Source: Lepeophtheirus salmonis (taxonomy: Eukaryota; Arthropoda; Copepoda; Siphonostomatoida; Caligidae). From it: 64,000 nt of DNA. Below the pieces are notes generated by a model. The model was not told the DNA's origin, did not search any database, and saw only the letters and a program-made list of their open reading frames with translations. A program made the translations under genes and the position numbers. Shown here piece after piece: positions 49,531 to 61,476 of the stretch (its first letter is position 1; the number at the start of each line of letters is the position of its first letter). The stretch spans positions 21,604,363 to 21,668,362 of the forward strand of contig NC_052135.2 in the NCBI RefSeq assembly GCF_016086655.4. Reading direction: 5' to 3'.

Positions 49531-50480
49531 GTTTTACTTATCTCTCGAAGAACGGATAATTGTTTACCTCTTTCAAAGATCCTGAGGTCATTTTGACATA
49601 AAATTACAAGATTTATATCTGCCAAATTAGGCAAGTTATTAAGTACTTGCACTCGTCAACGTCTTGAACTAACTATAGGGGAATATAGCCTAGCCATTTT
49701 ATCAATGCTTTCTACTCCAGACTTTAATTTATTAGAATATATTATCTACCTAGTACAGTTTTAGTATATATGTCTTTTTTAAGCTATCCGTCTTTCTAGG
49801 TGAAACTGGGGATATACATTTTATATATAAACATTCTGATTTCAAAACTGTACTTTATTGGTTTGATTTCAAAACTTAAATTTATCATTTTGAGTATTAA
49901 AAATACAAATCAAAAAGTGTTAATAAATATCTATCAAGTTTGTGGCTTATATTTAAAAATCAAAAGTGAAAATGGGTCAAATTGACCTTTTCGTCTTTTT
50001 AGTGTTAAATAAAAAAGAGCGGTTGTGTGATAATTTCTTTGAAAGTATATTATACTCTTTAGAAAGAATATAAATCTATTAATGCTACAAAATTAAAAAG
50101 GTTAGATACATATATGACCCTACTTACTTCTAACTATTTGAACTCATTAGCAGGTTCATAAATGCAAGTATAAACAGCAACCTCAGAAAATATTTTCTCT
50201 CTTAATAAGCGGTTTTTTTTTGGTTTTATAAGAAAAAGTGTAATAATAAGACGGCAATTATTAAGTATTTTATATAGTGTGTCTGAGTTTCTGGCACTAC
50301 TTAAGGGCATCTTTGACCATTCATTTTAATGTATGTACATACGTATGTAAATATTGTGCTCACTATAAAACAATATGTATCCAAGTTGTTTTATGGGCCT
50401 CACTACTTTTTAAATGTTTCTCTCTCTCTTTCATGCATCGAATACTAAACAATATTTATATATACATATTTAATCCACAG

Positions 50481-51026
50481 ACATTAATGGGACATCAAAT
50501 CCATCCCAGGATTCACTCTCACCCTTATCCTACTCAGTTTCAAGATCATCATCAAGGAACAAGATTCCTTCGAGCAAAGAAGAATACGCGTCAAAAACTT
50601 CATCATCTTCTAATTCGTCCATTGCCATCCAAATTGAAGTAGACATCGATCCTCCTCAACGAGGGAAAAATGATCTATCAGAAGCTGAAATGAAATCCCT
50701 AGGACTTCCTTCTCATCACGTCCATTATACATCATCATCCATAGAGACCCTCGGATCTTCGTCTCCCATCAAGGAAGAGCTACTAGAACCGGGTGATATT
50801 CAAGTCACATATGAAAACGATGATGATAAGTCCGAGGAAGGCCGATTAAATGAGGGTGAAGAAGAAGAGTTCTATAGAGATAAAATGTTTGAAATTGATG
50901 CGTACTGCAACATGGATTGTGGAGATCGGGGATCTTGCTTCATGGAGCGCGTACAAAAGGAAGAGGAAGTGATTATGAAGCGATGTCTTTGTCCACTCGG
51001 GAAGCATGGCGAAAAGTGCAGGAGAG
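50481..51026 (+). CDS. Ser-rich/acidic linker plus EGF exon of EGF/LamG gene
   Basis: The 546-nt exon begins after TTTAATCCACAG and ends before GTAAGA; both ends are in phase 1, and the split codon with the 41562 exon gives His. The first 140 or so residues form a low-complexity linker: Ser/Lys-rich (residues about 10-50), then increasingly acidic with EELLEPGD and EGEEEEF. It lacks Cys and is probably extended and possibly glycosylated. Residues about 143-180 hold six Cys: YCNMDCGDRGSC, then RCLCPLGKHGEKC, an EGF-like module with a long Glu/Lys-rich loop between Cys3 and Cys4. The linker-plus-EGF fusion in one exon is unusual. It precedes the LamG domain, as in agrin/pikachurin-type proteins. 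Confidence 0.88.
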
Positions 51027-51098
51027 GTAAGACTCGCATATTACATTAATATATTTGCTTATGAATAATGGTCCATAACATATTTAATCTCCTATTAG

Positions 51099-51300
51099 AC
51101 AATGACATAGTCAGTCCTTCATTCAGCGGACACTCCTACTTATCACTCCCAGTTTTAACCAATGCATACTCTGATTTACAACTTACCATGGAGTTTCGAC
51201 CCAAAGTGGATCATGGCATCCTTTTACTCACAGGAGAGAACGAGGAAATGACAGGAGACTACTTAGCACTCGTTATCATTGATAGGCATATTGAGCTCAG
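51099..51300 (+). CDS. LamG domain exon 1 of EGF/LamG gene
   Basis: This 202-nt exon follows a 72-nt intron; acceptor CTATTAG, donor GTAGGA, phases 1 to 2. It encodes the N-terminal beta strands of a laminin-G-like domain: FSGHSYLSLPVL, LQLTMEFRPKVDHGILLLTG and GDYLALVIIDRHIELR. This corresponds to the F-x-G-x-S-Y-L, E-F-R-x-x-x-x-D-G-x-L-L and D-F-x-A-L-x-L-x-x-G-x-V-E-x-x blocks of the family. LamG modules bind heparan sulfate, dystroglycan or other receptors in basement membranes and synapses; which partner applies here cannot be told. Confidence 0.92.
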
Positions 51301-52344
51301 GTAGGAAAGTCTTAATTTTTAAACGCACAAGTAACTGCATCAGAAAATGTACGGAGTTATTAGGGGTCGATGAACAGACCAACCATGATTTATTCATATA
51401 TAAGATATATACTTATTTTTGAATATGAAGCTTCAGCTACAATCGTTCGTTTCACGTTATTATTTTGTACATATTTTCTAAGATATCGTACACTCAAAAA
51501 TTAGGGATCCTCAGGAAAAACTTGTCTCTATTAATATAAATATATTGCTTGTCTGGGTAGTGGATAGTGGGTACTCATTATGAAAAAGTATATGCAATTT
51601 ATTTTGATAATGGTATAAAGTCATTAAGTAAATGGGAAAAAGGGGAAATTGCAAGATTTGATGTTTTTAATTATCAAATTAATGTATAATTACTATGCAT
51701 ATACTTAATATTTCAAGGTTTATTACAATTTAATTATAATCAAGTCCGAATTGAGGGGCCTGGGGATGGAAATGTCCCAATCCCCTCTTTTGATTAGGTT
51801 CCTGCACTAAGGAGAATTTATAATATGCATATACACCAAAAATGTGTAAATAAAAAGGAACGACCTTTTATAAAGAAGAAAGTCATTCAATAAAATATTC
51901 ACTAAATTTATTTAAAGAAGGTCAATTTAAAAATAAACTAAATCATTCATCGACGCCCGATAATTCCGAGCAATGCGGGTATTATAGCTATTGATAATAT
52001 GTGTATTGTTAACAAAAAAAAAAAAAAAAAAATGGGAAAGCAAGAAAAACAAACATGAAATTATAAACTTGTTATCTATTTTGTTCCTCTAATCATAGTG
52101 CTCGTACATATGAATTAATTACGTACATACTAATTAAACTCGATTCCCCTCTTTCTTCATATGCGATGTACTTATTTATGCAAAAAAAAACTTTCTTCTT
52201 CAGCTTATTTTTCTTGGTACTTTTTATCATTTTTTAATTAAGATATTCTTTCTATTATTTTTCATTTAATTTATTTGAAAAAAAAAAAAGTTTTTCTCCT
52301 AATATAATATTGTAAAAAGAACACATATTTATGAACGTACTTAT

Positions 52345-52760
52345 TAGTGTTGGGGTTCGGTCTGAAAATCCTAGACCCTTATAAGTTTTAGTAATTTGGT
52401 CCTGTTAAGAATTTTGGTCTAGACTGGTCTCAAGGAAAAAATTGGTCTGGATTGGTATTATTTAAAATTCGGTCTTGAATAATTCTACAGATGAAATGTT
52501 GATGACGTCATACGTATTTCAAAATTATGAACATATACCTACAATTACGTCATATTCAGTTAAATATGATGCATAAATCATATTTGTACAACTCATAAAT
52601 CATGATAGGAGTGAAAATCGTTTTACAATTTGAAAAGATCAAATTTTGCACAGTGCGAAATCACGGGTTGGACTTAAATATCGGTCCAAATCGGTCTAGA
52701 AAAAATCCCTTAAGAGCAAATCAGAAAATAAATTCGTTCCTGGACCAAGTCTCAACACTA
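52345..52760 (+). repeat. Family A MITE-like repeat, full length
   Basis: A 416-bp copy bounded by TAGTGTTGGGGTTCGGTCT and GGACCAAGTCTCAACACTA. It has a perfect TGACGTCA at 52503-52510 and a second ACGTCATATTCAGTT site about 45 bases later, then CGGTCCAAATCGGTCTAG. A 60-codon open frame inside it is incidental. Confidence 0.8.
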
Positions 52761-53114
52761 TTATTCATGCTAAATGGCTATTGAAAAAGAAATGGCAGAC
52801 GGAAAGAATATATAAAAAAGTTATACATAATATAAAACATATATTTCGAAATATGATCCCCCAAAAAACTTTTTAATTTTTTGAAGAATAAAACTTTATA
52901 CAAATATATAGAGAGGTTGGTAAGTCAATATATGTTCCCTCATTTTCCCAGTACTTTGACCCTAAAATAACAAGTCTTTCAATGCGGTACGAATAAAATA
53001 AACCCAATTATTGAGACAACTATCCTTAAAATGAGACCTATGAACTTTTCTGTTCCTGTTATCGGCTCTGAACAAAATTATCTAATTTTTAAGTACAAAA
53101 CATCATCATATTAT

Positions 53115-53390
53115 GATATAAGAAGGAAAGTAAAGCTGATGATTTGTTGGGGAACCATAATTGTAAGTCCCTGTTGGACAGCCAGAGTAGAATTGAGGAT
53201 AACATTGAAGTAACGTCTGCTTAAATTTTTACTAGACACGGAACTTGGGATTTGTATATATTTCCTTCCTCTTACGACTGTTGTAGCCAATTCAATAAAA
53301 AGGGATGACATCTAATCTGCTCTTCTCCCAAAGATTTTTCATATGGCCAGTGTTACAATGTAATCTTTGGGTGTCTTTTATTTTTTCATA
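53115..53390 (+). repeat. Family B repeat
   Basis: Includes GATGATTTGTTGGGGAACC, TAAGTCCCTGTTGGACAG, AGAGTAGAATTGAGGATAAC, CTAGACACGGAACTTGGG, GATGACATCTAATCTGCTC and ATGGCCAGTGTTACAATG. One of the better-preserved 5' halves of the family. Confidence 0.7.
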
Positions 53391-54029
53391 GAGGCAGTAC
53401 TCTACTAATGAATATTAAACTACTATGTGCAATACAAAAAGATCAATACATATTTGAAAAGAACTTTTATTGCACAAATACTTATGCATAAAATACTATG
53501 GCAACTTTACTAGTTACTTGTAAGTACTCTTACCTACAAGATAACATAACTTACATTGAGCCTCTCATAACTTAATGCATAAATCGAATGGTTGAATATA
53601 TTGCACATAGACACGACTCTGTTTAACATAAATTACTCACAGAGAGATAATCTAAATTGGCTTGTAGCTTGAAAAAAGTATATTTATCAACTCATGTATG
53701 TGCCTAGATACGTATGAGAAAGGGATACAGACGAATGAAAGAAAGAAATTAAGTTACAAATATGCACAAAACTACTTAAAATTTAATATAATATCCTAAA
53801 TACAATTTTTATATTGTTTTTTCTCCTTCTTTTTGAAAAAATAACTTTTATTTTATTTTGCAACGATATAACTTTTAATAACAATCAAAATCTATTCATT
53901 TAAATTATGTACATACATAGAAATTGATGTCTATAATATGATTTAGAATCATAAATTTTATAATTATAGTGTCTTCTAGAGCCATCTGGAAATGTTAAAA
54001 AAAGAAACCCAAAATAAATTTGTTAGTCC

Positions 54030-54330
54030 TGCTAATTTTAAGAATGTTTATGAGGAGAGCAGATTAGCTATAATGAAGTATTATTAGATTAGCTACCTAC
54101 TCTAGCTATAAACACTAGTTCCACTCCGTATCATCTAAGATCATTGGCCCGAATTACTCCATTTTCGATCTTCAATTCTACTCAGTGTCAAATAAGGAAA
54201 TGCCAGCTATAACTTCACAAAAAATCCTGAGTATTACTCTCTGTAAATTGTCAGCAAACACACTCCTGCTTGGATCTTTTCCTCTTGTCAATTAACTATA
54301 ATGATAGTAACTTTGTAAAATAAAACAATC
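54030..54330 (-). repeat. Family B repeat, reverse
   Basis: Reads AGAATGTTTATGAGGAGAGC, AGATTAGCTATAATGAAGTA, TTCCACTCCGTATCATCTA, TTACTCCATTTTCGATCTTC, CTATAACTTCACAAAAAATC and AACTTTGTAAAATAAAAC, a nearly complete reverse copy. Confidence 0.7.
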
Positions 54331-54499
54331 TTATGATGACCATGGAAAAAAAACTTGAATGCGTTAAATTCATATTTTGAAGAACTAAATATATGTATAA
54401 CATTTGACCTAGAACGCATGCAAGATTTTTTCTAGTTGCCAATCTGAACAAAAAAAAATTACTTTTCAAAGTTATTAGAATAATCTTTAATCACTTACT

Positions 54500-54735
54500 A
54501 GCGCACCCGCAAATGAATGAAAGTTCTTAGGGAGTTATTAGTGTAAGTCCTCATTGGTCTCGGAGTAGAATTAAGGATTAACATTCGAGTTATCACTACA
54601 TGTCAAGGCCATTGCTAAATACGGAAGGGGATATGAGTTTATTTACATCCTCACATGGCTGCTTGCAGCTTATTTATAAAATGCTTCTCACCTCCTAAAC
54701 ATTCTTTAAGTTGACAAATTATTCATTTCATTTTT
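54500..54735 (+). repeat. Family B repeat
   Basis: Forward copy with GTGTAAGTCCTCATTGGTCT, GTAGAATTAAGGATTAACAT, AAATACGGAAGGGGATATGA and TAAACATTCTTTAAGTTGAC. Together with the reverse copy just to the left, it makes a large imperfect inverted arrangement. Confidence 0.65.
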
Positions 54736-54759
54736 CGTTTTTTTTTTCTGGAAATTATA

Positions 54760-55002
54760 TATCAATCTGAGCCCCATATACTTCATTCAGTCTAGGTTCT
54801 GTCTGAACCAATCTCTTCATAAAATATCGGTCTATAAAAATCGGGTTTTATCTGGCCAGTTTACTTTTTTGAAAATAAATTTGGGGGAATCATTTATTTT
54901 TACATTCGGTTTATGATTTGAATTTTGGTCTATGTCCAAGAAAAAGTCATTTTACAACTAATGAAGAATAAATCGGTCTTGGAACGGAACTCAACGCAAC
55001 TA
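54760..55002 (+). repeat. Family A repeat, partial
   Basis: Diverged: TCAGTCTAGGTTCTGTCTG, ATATCGGTCTATAAAAATCG and the 3' end ATCGGTCTTGGAACGGAACT then CAACGCAACT are recognisable; the middle has been lost. Confidence 0.5.
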
Positions 55003-55089
55003 TATATATTTATATATTTGAAGATTCAAACTATAAATAGGGTAGTAAATCGTAAGCATTTTTGGTATGTTAAAAAATGAGACTGAAAG

Positions 55090-55240
55090 CCAATGAAGAC
55101 AATTTGAAGAATTTTTTGTAGGAGAACAGCTACGATGTCATGGAATTTCATTAGATTAGCTAGGGCTATGAAATGAAGAAAATTAACACAAATAAAACTA
55201 ACAATATAATACAATCTTAATTTTAAGAGAAATTCGTAAT
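55090..55240 (-). repeat. Family B repeat, reverse, partial
   Basis: Contains TAGGAGAACAGCTACGATGT, CATTAGATTAGCTAGGGCT and AAATGAAGAAAATTAACAC, the reverse core only. Confidence 0.5.
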
Positions 55241-57623
55241 TGCTAGTTATGATAAATAGCTTGTTCAAAGCCTTTATCCATATCAAATCCATGAATGGTT
55301 ACCTTATAGGGAAAGAGTGTTTCCAAGAAAAATAAGAAGATATTAATGCAGTGTTTTTTTTTAAATATACATACCTACCTAAGAGAAGGAAATTCGAATA
55401 AAGGGTTTTTTAAGAATACCTATTTATCACAGTCAGTCGAAGGAAAATAGAAAATATTGTATGAAGAATGTAGGGCTTAGGTTACTGTCAATAAAAAAAT
55501 AAATAATGTGAATGGTTTTTTAAAAGAAGGAGTTTAGACAGTGTGACGTAAATAAATGTAATATCTATCAGCTTACATTTTAAATAAAGTTTCTGTTTCT
55601 AACTATATATGTGAGCTACCGAAATAAAATAATCTTAAACTCAGAAAAAAAAAACCCCGTTGATTATTCTTTGAATAATGTATTTCAATTGATTTTAGAG
55701 ACATATTTCAATGAATCTTTTGTAAAATGTACAAATTAGGATAAATTATTATCTAAACGTCAAGCAAAAAATAATGGAGCTAAAATAAGTGGTACAAGTC
55801 AACAAAATGCAAGGTGCCTTTATTATAAATGCGAGGGACAACAAAAGGTTTTTTACGATCTGAGTTGAGTGGAATTGTAAAGAATCTCAAATTTTACGAA
55901 AATTGTTCAATTGCGTCAATGAAATTTTTGCCAAGTCATTCTGCTTTGAAATAATAGAATATGGGTGTGCCAAAGAATTATGGATACATCTTAATATATA
56001 GAATTATCTAGAATTTCATGTATGTGCCTTGCACAAAGAATATACGTTATTTTGTTCAAAGTTTGTTTCCACGCTTTCAAAGACAACAATATTTATATTT
56101 GCATATGACTATTAGATTTTGCATCTTAATATTTCATTTCTTCCAGAATCGAAACATTAGATGAAAAATAATCTGTACTTTTTACTGCAAAAGTCTCATA
56201 AAAATCGTCATCTGAGCCTCCTCTTTTCAAGATTATGAGATATTATTCCTTATTTTACATTTAAAGAAATTTATAATAATAATATCATTCCTAAAAAGCA
56301 TCAAATGGATATGACCTAACATTTGAAACTTCTCCAATTGAATTTAAAATGTATAGTTTTCCAAATTATGATATTTCATGTATGTATATCTATCCTAAAT
56401 TATATGTACAGTGAATATAATTTTAGCTCTCTGAGCTCAATTAATTAATCTTATTAGTATTATCTTTACATTGAATAATTAAACTTTGTAATAAAGTTGA
56501 CAACGAGGAATGGATTCTGCCTAAGAGATAATTTTAATTTGGAGGCTCGAAATGTAAATTCCCCCCCCCCCATTATTTTATAGATTTGTAAAGTATATTT
56601 TTGTGTTATATTGCCTTAGCTTAAATAACAATTATTTTAGTAACTCGCTAAACACACTTCATTACTGAAACGTGCATTACATAACCCAAAATATTTTACT
56701 CGAATGCTTGTAAAAATTTGAAAAGTATGGTAATATACTTCAAAATAAAAATATTAATAGAATAAAATATGATTTATTTTTTGCTAATATAATGCTACGT
56801 TTCTTTTAAACCACTCTACTCTAATCTAATTTAAATTAATATTGACGATTGTTTGCCAAAGATAGGGGCTATTGGTTAGTAATGATAATGATATATCAGT
56901 TAGTTTAGTATTTAAGACCCAACTTTAACATGAGTCATCATATTAATTAAATAGTTGATACGTTAAGTTTAAATTTAAAAAATTCCATAAATATCAATGA
57001 TTTGTTGGATTCTAGCAAAATTTGTGGAAAATACAAAATTGACAAGGATTTTAGTTATTTGCCGTAAGTAAAATAATTAGGGTGTCATTGTTGATTCATT
57101 TCTTAGTAGAAATGATTTCTGACAATAAATTAGTAGATAATTAATTAAACTTTTGGATTAATTCTGCTCAAAAATCAATCATTCCTTTTGTTTTATTCTG
57201 TAATATTTATCATTTATATTTTATTATTCATTGAATAAACTGTCTTAGAAATAGGTTATATGCATACATAGTTCATTTATAACTTTTTTATTAAACGTTT
57301 GACATGAATAGAATAAAGAATTTATGAGGTGCCGGATTGGAAAATAATGAAAATTAATTATCGTATTTTACTAGAACAATTTTGAACTAAATGTTTGAAA
57401 TTTTACCTTGGTAGTAAGTATTTTATAGCAAAATTTTAAAAGTGACACAATTGGCTAACTACTAGTTTATTTCCAGGCTCTTTTCCCTTTTTCAATAAAA
57501 TATTATATGTATAATAACAATTACATAATGATGTGTGTCCTGTATATGTTGACTCCAAGTTGAAATCAAGAAATGGGATTAATAATTTTAAATGAATACT
57601 TGCAGCAAGGATAACAAAATAAT

Positions 57624-58087
57624 TAGTGTTAGGTTTCTGTCTCAAAATCCTATACCTGTCCGAGACTGTTATGATTCTTAGTGAACCAAACTAGTTTGAC
57701 CCTTTAAAAAAGTTTGGTCTAGACCTGTCTCAAAGAAAAATTCGGTCTGGATCGGTCTTAAAAAAAAATCAGTTTCATTAAAAATTTAGTCTAGTCAATT
57801 CGGAAGATGAATTCTTGATTACCTCATGTACTTTAAAAAATTGTAAATATCATTGGCCTAATAACGTCATATAAAGCTATATGTGTCGTATATTTCATAA
57901 ATGTACAATTCATAATTCAGAATAGGTGAGAAAATCGGTCTATCATTTGAGACAGAAATCAATCGGCCAACATAATATTGAGACCAAAAAATTGTTCTAA
58001 ATTTTGAAAACGATAAAATTTATTTTTACATTCTGAGATCATTTAAGACCGAACAAAAGAAAGCTCTTTGACAGAGTCTCAACACTA
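57624..58087 (+). repeat. Family A MITE-like repeat, full length
   Basis: A 464-bp copy: TAGTGTTAGGTTTCTGTCTC at the left, GACAGAGTCTCAACACTA at the right, with GGTCTAGACCTGTCTCAAAG, GGTCTGGATCGGTCTTAAA, AACGTCATATAAAGC and GGTCTATCATTTGAGAC inside. The first TGACGTCA-type site is eroded to GATTACCTCATG. Confidence 0.8.
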
Positions 58088-58898
58088 AAAATAATGATGT
58101 TATTTTTTGACTTTTAAAAAATAAAAATTACAAATGGATATGGTTCCTGTGGTTATAAAATAGTTAACGGGTCCACAGTTAGCTTACTTGTAAATATATC
58201 ATAACCAAATCAAGTGTAATTATAATGAGTTATTTTTTAATTAAATAAGGCAATCTGAAACGTTGTACTAATCATAGAATCTTGTAGAATCCCCTTATAC
58301 TAGTTACAAATTGAGCACAAGTAAATCCCCCTACGCCCCCTCCTTTATGTAGTTTATTGTCAAATTTGTTGAGGAAAAAATATTTTTTATTCATTATATT
58401 TTTTTGTTATCACAATTGTGAAATTAAAAAGTTAATTTTTTCTCCTTTAAATGAATATTTTTTATAGTCAAATTGCTCAAAAAAGTACCTCTTTTAATTT
58501 TAAAAAGTTATAAATGCCAAATATTTAAAAAATGTCCCTTTTCAAAAAAAGAAATGAAAGAAGATTATTCGGTGATTTCTAATTTTTTCCTACAAAAAAA
58601 AAAAAATTATTTTGTCATTTGTCAGTTTTTACATTTTACTTTAATAAAAAAATATTTCGAAGATTTCTCTAAAATCCCAACACCCCTTAAATAAAAATTA
58701 TAGTAACGGCCTTGCATGTACACAATAATTGTTATTACTATGAAAACTTAATATTGGAGAAAACTAAAATATTTTATTAATAATTTTGAAGAAAGGGAAA
58801 TAAAATTTGTCACATTTTCATACTATCAATTAAAATATTCTTTGATCAAACAAAAAAGGTTAGACTTAGTTATTGAAATCTGACAATTAAAATGTTTT

Positions 58899-59171
58899 TT
58901 GTTGTTTCATATTAGCTATAATTTATATTATACCCAAAGAGAAAGGAATATATACAAGCGGCAATTGGGAAATAAGTTTGGTCTAAATTTCACTTTTAAC
59001 GAAGAGGAATGTAGAGAAGATAGGGAGAAAGCGAATAGTTGGAAAAGAGAAGTCAGTGAACGAGTTAATCATCCCAATATGGTATTTTTATCAATCAGGG
59101 CGTCTTGTTGGCTGATAACCAGCGCTAGTATTAAGGAAAAACTTATAGGATTTAAAACAATAATTAAGTAA
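58899..59171 (+). other. Unassigned 90-codon open frame in intron
   Basis: The frame includes FNEEECREDREKANSWKREV and a basic C-terminus. The G+C content is a little higher than that of the flanks. It has no recognised domain, no convincing splice sites and no phase link to the EGF/LamG exons. Most likely chance or transposon debris. Confidence 0.15.
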
Positions 59172-59971
59172 CAAGAAAATGATGCCACAGAGTAATTTAA
59201 ATTTAGTTAGAGGAAATTCTGAATTCCTCTAAGTGTTTATAATTTGAGATTATGTGAGTTTTTTAATTGGCCAGAGGATGCTCTAAATGTCATTATTGTG
59301 CATCAAACAGTCCCAATTGGTGGTTAACGTTTTTCTACCTTTTTAAAATATTGTTTTTGGCCAATTATTTAATAAATTCAATTAATATAGCTGATGTAAA
59401 AAATGAGTTATCATCCAAACTTGTTCTTTAAATCAAGGACAACCTTACGCAAACTATTTTTGTAGAAGCTGAATTTTTCTATTCGAGGTTTATTAAAAAA
59501 CCTCATCTTCACAATACCAAACTGCCATCGAAATTGTCGTCTTTCTCCATATATATTTTTCTATGTTCAGACACTATTTAATTATTTGCCTATTATACCA
59601 TTTAACGCTCACATGAAATATACAAAAATAAAATAAAAATGGCCATAAATAATAATAAACATAGCATTGTTGATATCGATAAATTATCCTTAAAACTTGG
59701 CCTCAAATATATAATGCTCCTTTTTTCTCTACAATTTCTGTTAAGTTATTATTTGGCTAAACATTATATTATAACCATTAGTATGTATTCTATAATATGA
59801 AATATCTGTGGAAGGAAAACGAAGTATTTTTATGGGTTCCTTCTGATTGGTTTTCATCTTTAAGTACTATAAATGGTAAAATTGTAATTCTAAGTTTGGG
59901 AAATGATTTTTTTTTCCTTGAAAAAATATTATATACAAGTGTATGAATGTTGAATGTACCTATTGTATAGC

Positions 59972-60352
59972 ATATATGACCCGTCAGTAGAAAAACAAGC
60001 TAGAATGATTTTTTTCATAAATTTAACTTGTATTAAACTTTTATTCTTCGAAGAATTATCGTCAATTTCAATCAACAAATTATTTTTATTAAACCTTTGG
60101 GTGTTGTGCAAATTGCATTTAAACTAGCCAAAATATATTATCACAATAAATTTTTTAAAACCAAATCGGGGCAAATAAAGGTTTAAAAACGATAACTAAA
60201 ATTAGTTTTCCCACAAATTTTGACACAAATATGCCTATGAAATACTGGGATGTATGTATACCTACATATATGAAATAAATTTAAAAAATGGGATTTTCTC
60301 CTTGTACTGATTTTTGTTCAAAATTATTTTTATGTTGACACATCAAATATAT
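59972..60352 (-). repeat. Family C element, reverse orientation
   Basis: The left end, ATATGACCCGTCAGTAGAAA followed by AACAAGCTAGAATGATTTT, is the reverse of the right end of the other copies. The right end, TTTTATGTTGACACATCAAA, is the reverse of their left end. About 380 bp. Confidence 0.65.
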
Positions 60353-60737
60353 TCATGAATTATTTTATCTTATTTCAAGAAATATTTTTTGTTAGATTAA
60401 AAATATATGAGTATGTATGTATGTTTATACAAAATTTATTGCACTGAGTATTATTCGTTTGGACATATTATTTGACCAAGAAATATATTTGAGAAACATA
60501 AATAAAGATAACAGGGTACATATATTTTAATATCTCTTTTTCTGACCATTTAAAAAAAATATATGATGTTGGAGGGATTTTCTATCCTTAAAGAATGAAG
60601 ACATGTATATATGTACTACCAACATGAATATTGTTAGTAGAGTATCTGATACTTAATCATTAATTTTTTATTATACAAGTACATAATATCTATGGTTAAA
60701 ATATTCATATAAAGCTTCTTTTTATCATATGAATTAG

Positions 60738-60882
60738 ATTGGACTGTGGAACTGGACCTGGGATCGTGAGAACCTCTGCTCAAATACATTTGAACCGTTG
60801 GAATAAAATCACAGTCTATAGGCACGATTGGGGTGTCTGGGTTCAGCTAAATGATGGTGAACATGAGGAAGGACGCTCTCAG
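60738..60882 (+). CDS. LamG domain exon 2 of EGF/LamG gene
   Basis: A 145-nt exon between ATGAATTAG and GTAAAA, phases 2 to 0; the split codon with the previous exon gives Arg. It encodes LDCGTGPGIVRTS, then IHLNRWNKITVYRHDWG and VWVQLNDGEHEEGRSQ. These are the central LamG strands, with the typical F/L-D-x-G-x-G motif and the W-H/N-x-I-x-V-x-R block. Joined with exons at 51099 and 61231 it gives a domain of about 180 residues, the normal LamG size. Confidence 0.93.
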
Positions 60883-61014
60883 GTAAAATGATAAACAAAT
60901 AAGTGATTATAGAGAATGGGAAATTAGCTGTTTAAAAATTATATCCTCCTCTTAATTTTACTATCTTCTTGTGCAATTAGTAACCTGTATAATTGTACAA
61001 TTTCATCTTTGCAC

Positions 61015-61187
61015 CTAGACCAGTCTGAAATGGTATTATTTTTAGTGGACTGGACTAATTCGGTTCTTTAAAGAAGCTTGATGAGGGCTGGTCTAAAAAA
61101 AAATCGGTTCAAATCGCTATATATAAAATTCCTAAAGACCGACCCGAAAATTAGTCAATCTTGAACCGAGTCTTTACATTAATATAT
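61015..61187 (+). repeat. Family A repeat, internally deleted, between LamG exons
   Basis: Carries GACCAGTCTGAAATGG, GTGGACTGGACTAATTCGG, GGCTGGTCTAAAAAAAAATC, TAAAGACCGACCCG and TCTTGAACCGAGTCTTTAC. It is much shorter than full-length copies and lacks the TGACGTCA-like region. It lies in the 348-bp intron directly before the next exon, leaving about 40 bases to the acceptor. Confidence 0.65.
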
Positions 61188-61230
61188 AGGTATCCATCAA
61201 ATGGGTTAATTGTTTTTGTATTCTCTCCAG

Positions 61231-61423
61231 GGCCTCTTCTCTCGTATCACTTTTGCAAAACCTGTTATACTAGGTGGAGCTGGATATTTTCGTAATTATG
61301 GTCATTATTTGGGAGTCGAAACTGGGTTTTCCGGCTGTATTAAACGTTTGGAAATCAATAATAAAGTGTATGACTTCAGATCTAAGGAACATGGTGGAGA
61401 TTCCCAATTTGGAATGGACATTA
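61231..61423 (+). CDS. LamG domain exon 3 of EGF/LamG gene
   Basis: A 193-nt exon after TTCTCTCCAG, ending before GTATGT; phases 0 to 1. It encodes GLFSRITFAKPVILGGAGYF, GVETGFSGCIKRLEINNKVY and HGGDSQFGMDI. FSGC-x-K-x-L-x-I-x-N is the hallmark of the C-terminal LamG strand, with the conserved first Cys of the domain disulphide; the second lies at the start of the next exon (ECPEDN). The 53-nt intron that follows is among the shortest here. Confidence 0.94.
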
Positions 61424-61476
61424 GTATGTTATTGTTTTTTTACTGAATACTATCAATTCCATTATTTTTCTTGTAG

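Larger units (their letters stand above)
41679..50480. other. 8.8-kb intron of the EGF/LamG gene
   Basis: No exon was found between the two phase-1 exons, and none is needed for the frame. The intron contains two family C elements, a hAT-like end near 42.6 kb, the second Tc1-like copy at 44.3-45.1 kb, a short hAT-like element at 45.5 kb, another GAGCG-rich repeat near 46.1 kb, a 32-bp inverted repeat at 46971-47103 and a Ty3/Gypsy integrase fragment at 49.3 kb. Remaining parts are AT-rich and featureless. Confidence 0.7.
51301..60737. other. 9.4-kb intron of the EGF/LamG gene
   Basis: This intron splits the LamG domain. It contains family A copies at 52345-52760, about 54760-55002 and 57624-58087, family B copies at 53.1, 54.0, 54.5 and 55.1 kb, and a reverse family C element at 59972-60352. 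A 90-codon frame at 58899-59171 has slightly richer composition but no known motif. The remainder is AT-rich, with a C run at about 56563-56572. Confidence 0.7.

Noticed and set aside
50277..50642. 121-codon plus-strand frame overlapping the linker exon
   Set aside because: It reads the exon in the wrong frame and runs through the intron and acceptor; the correct frame is the one that joins in phase and reaches the EGF cysteines.
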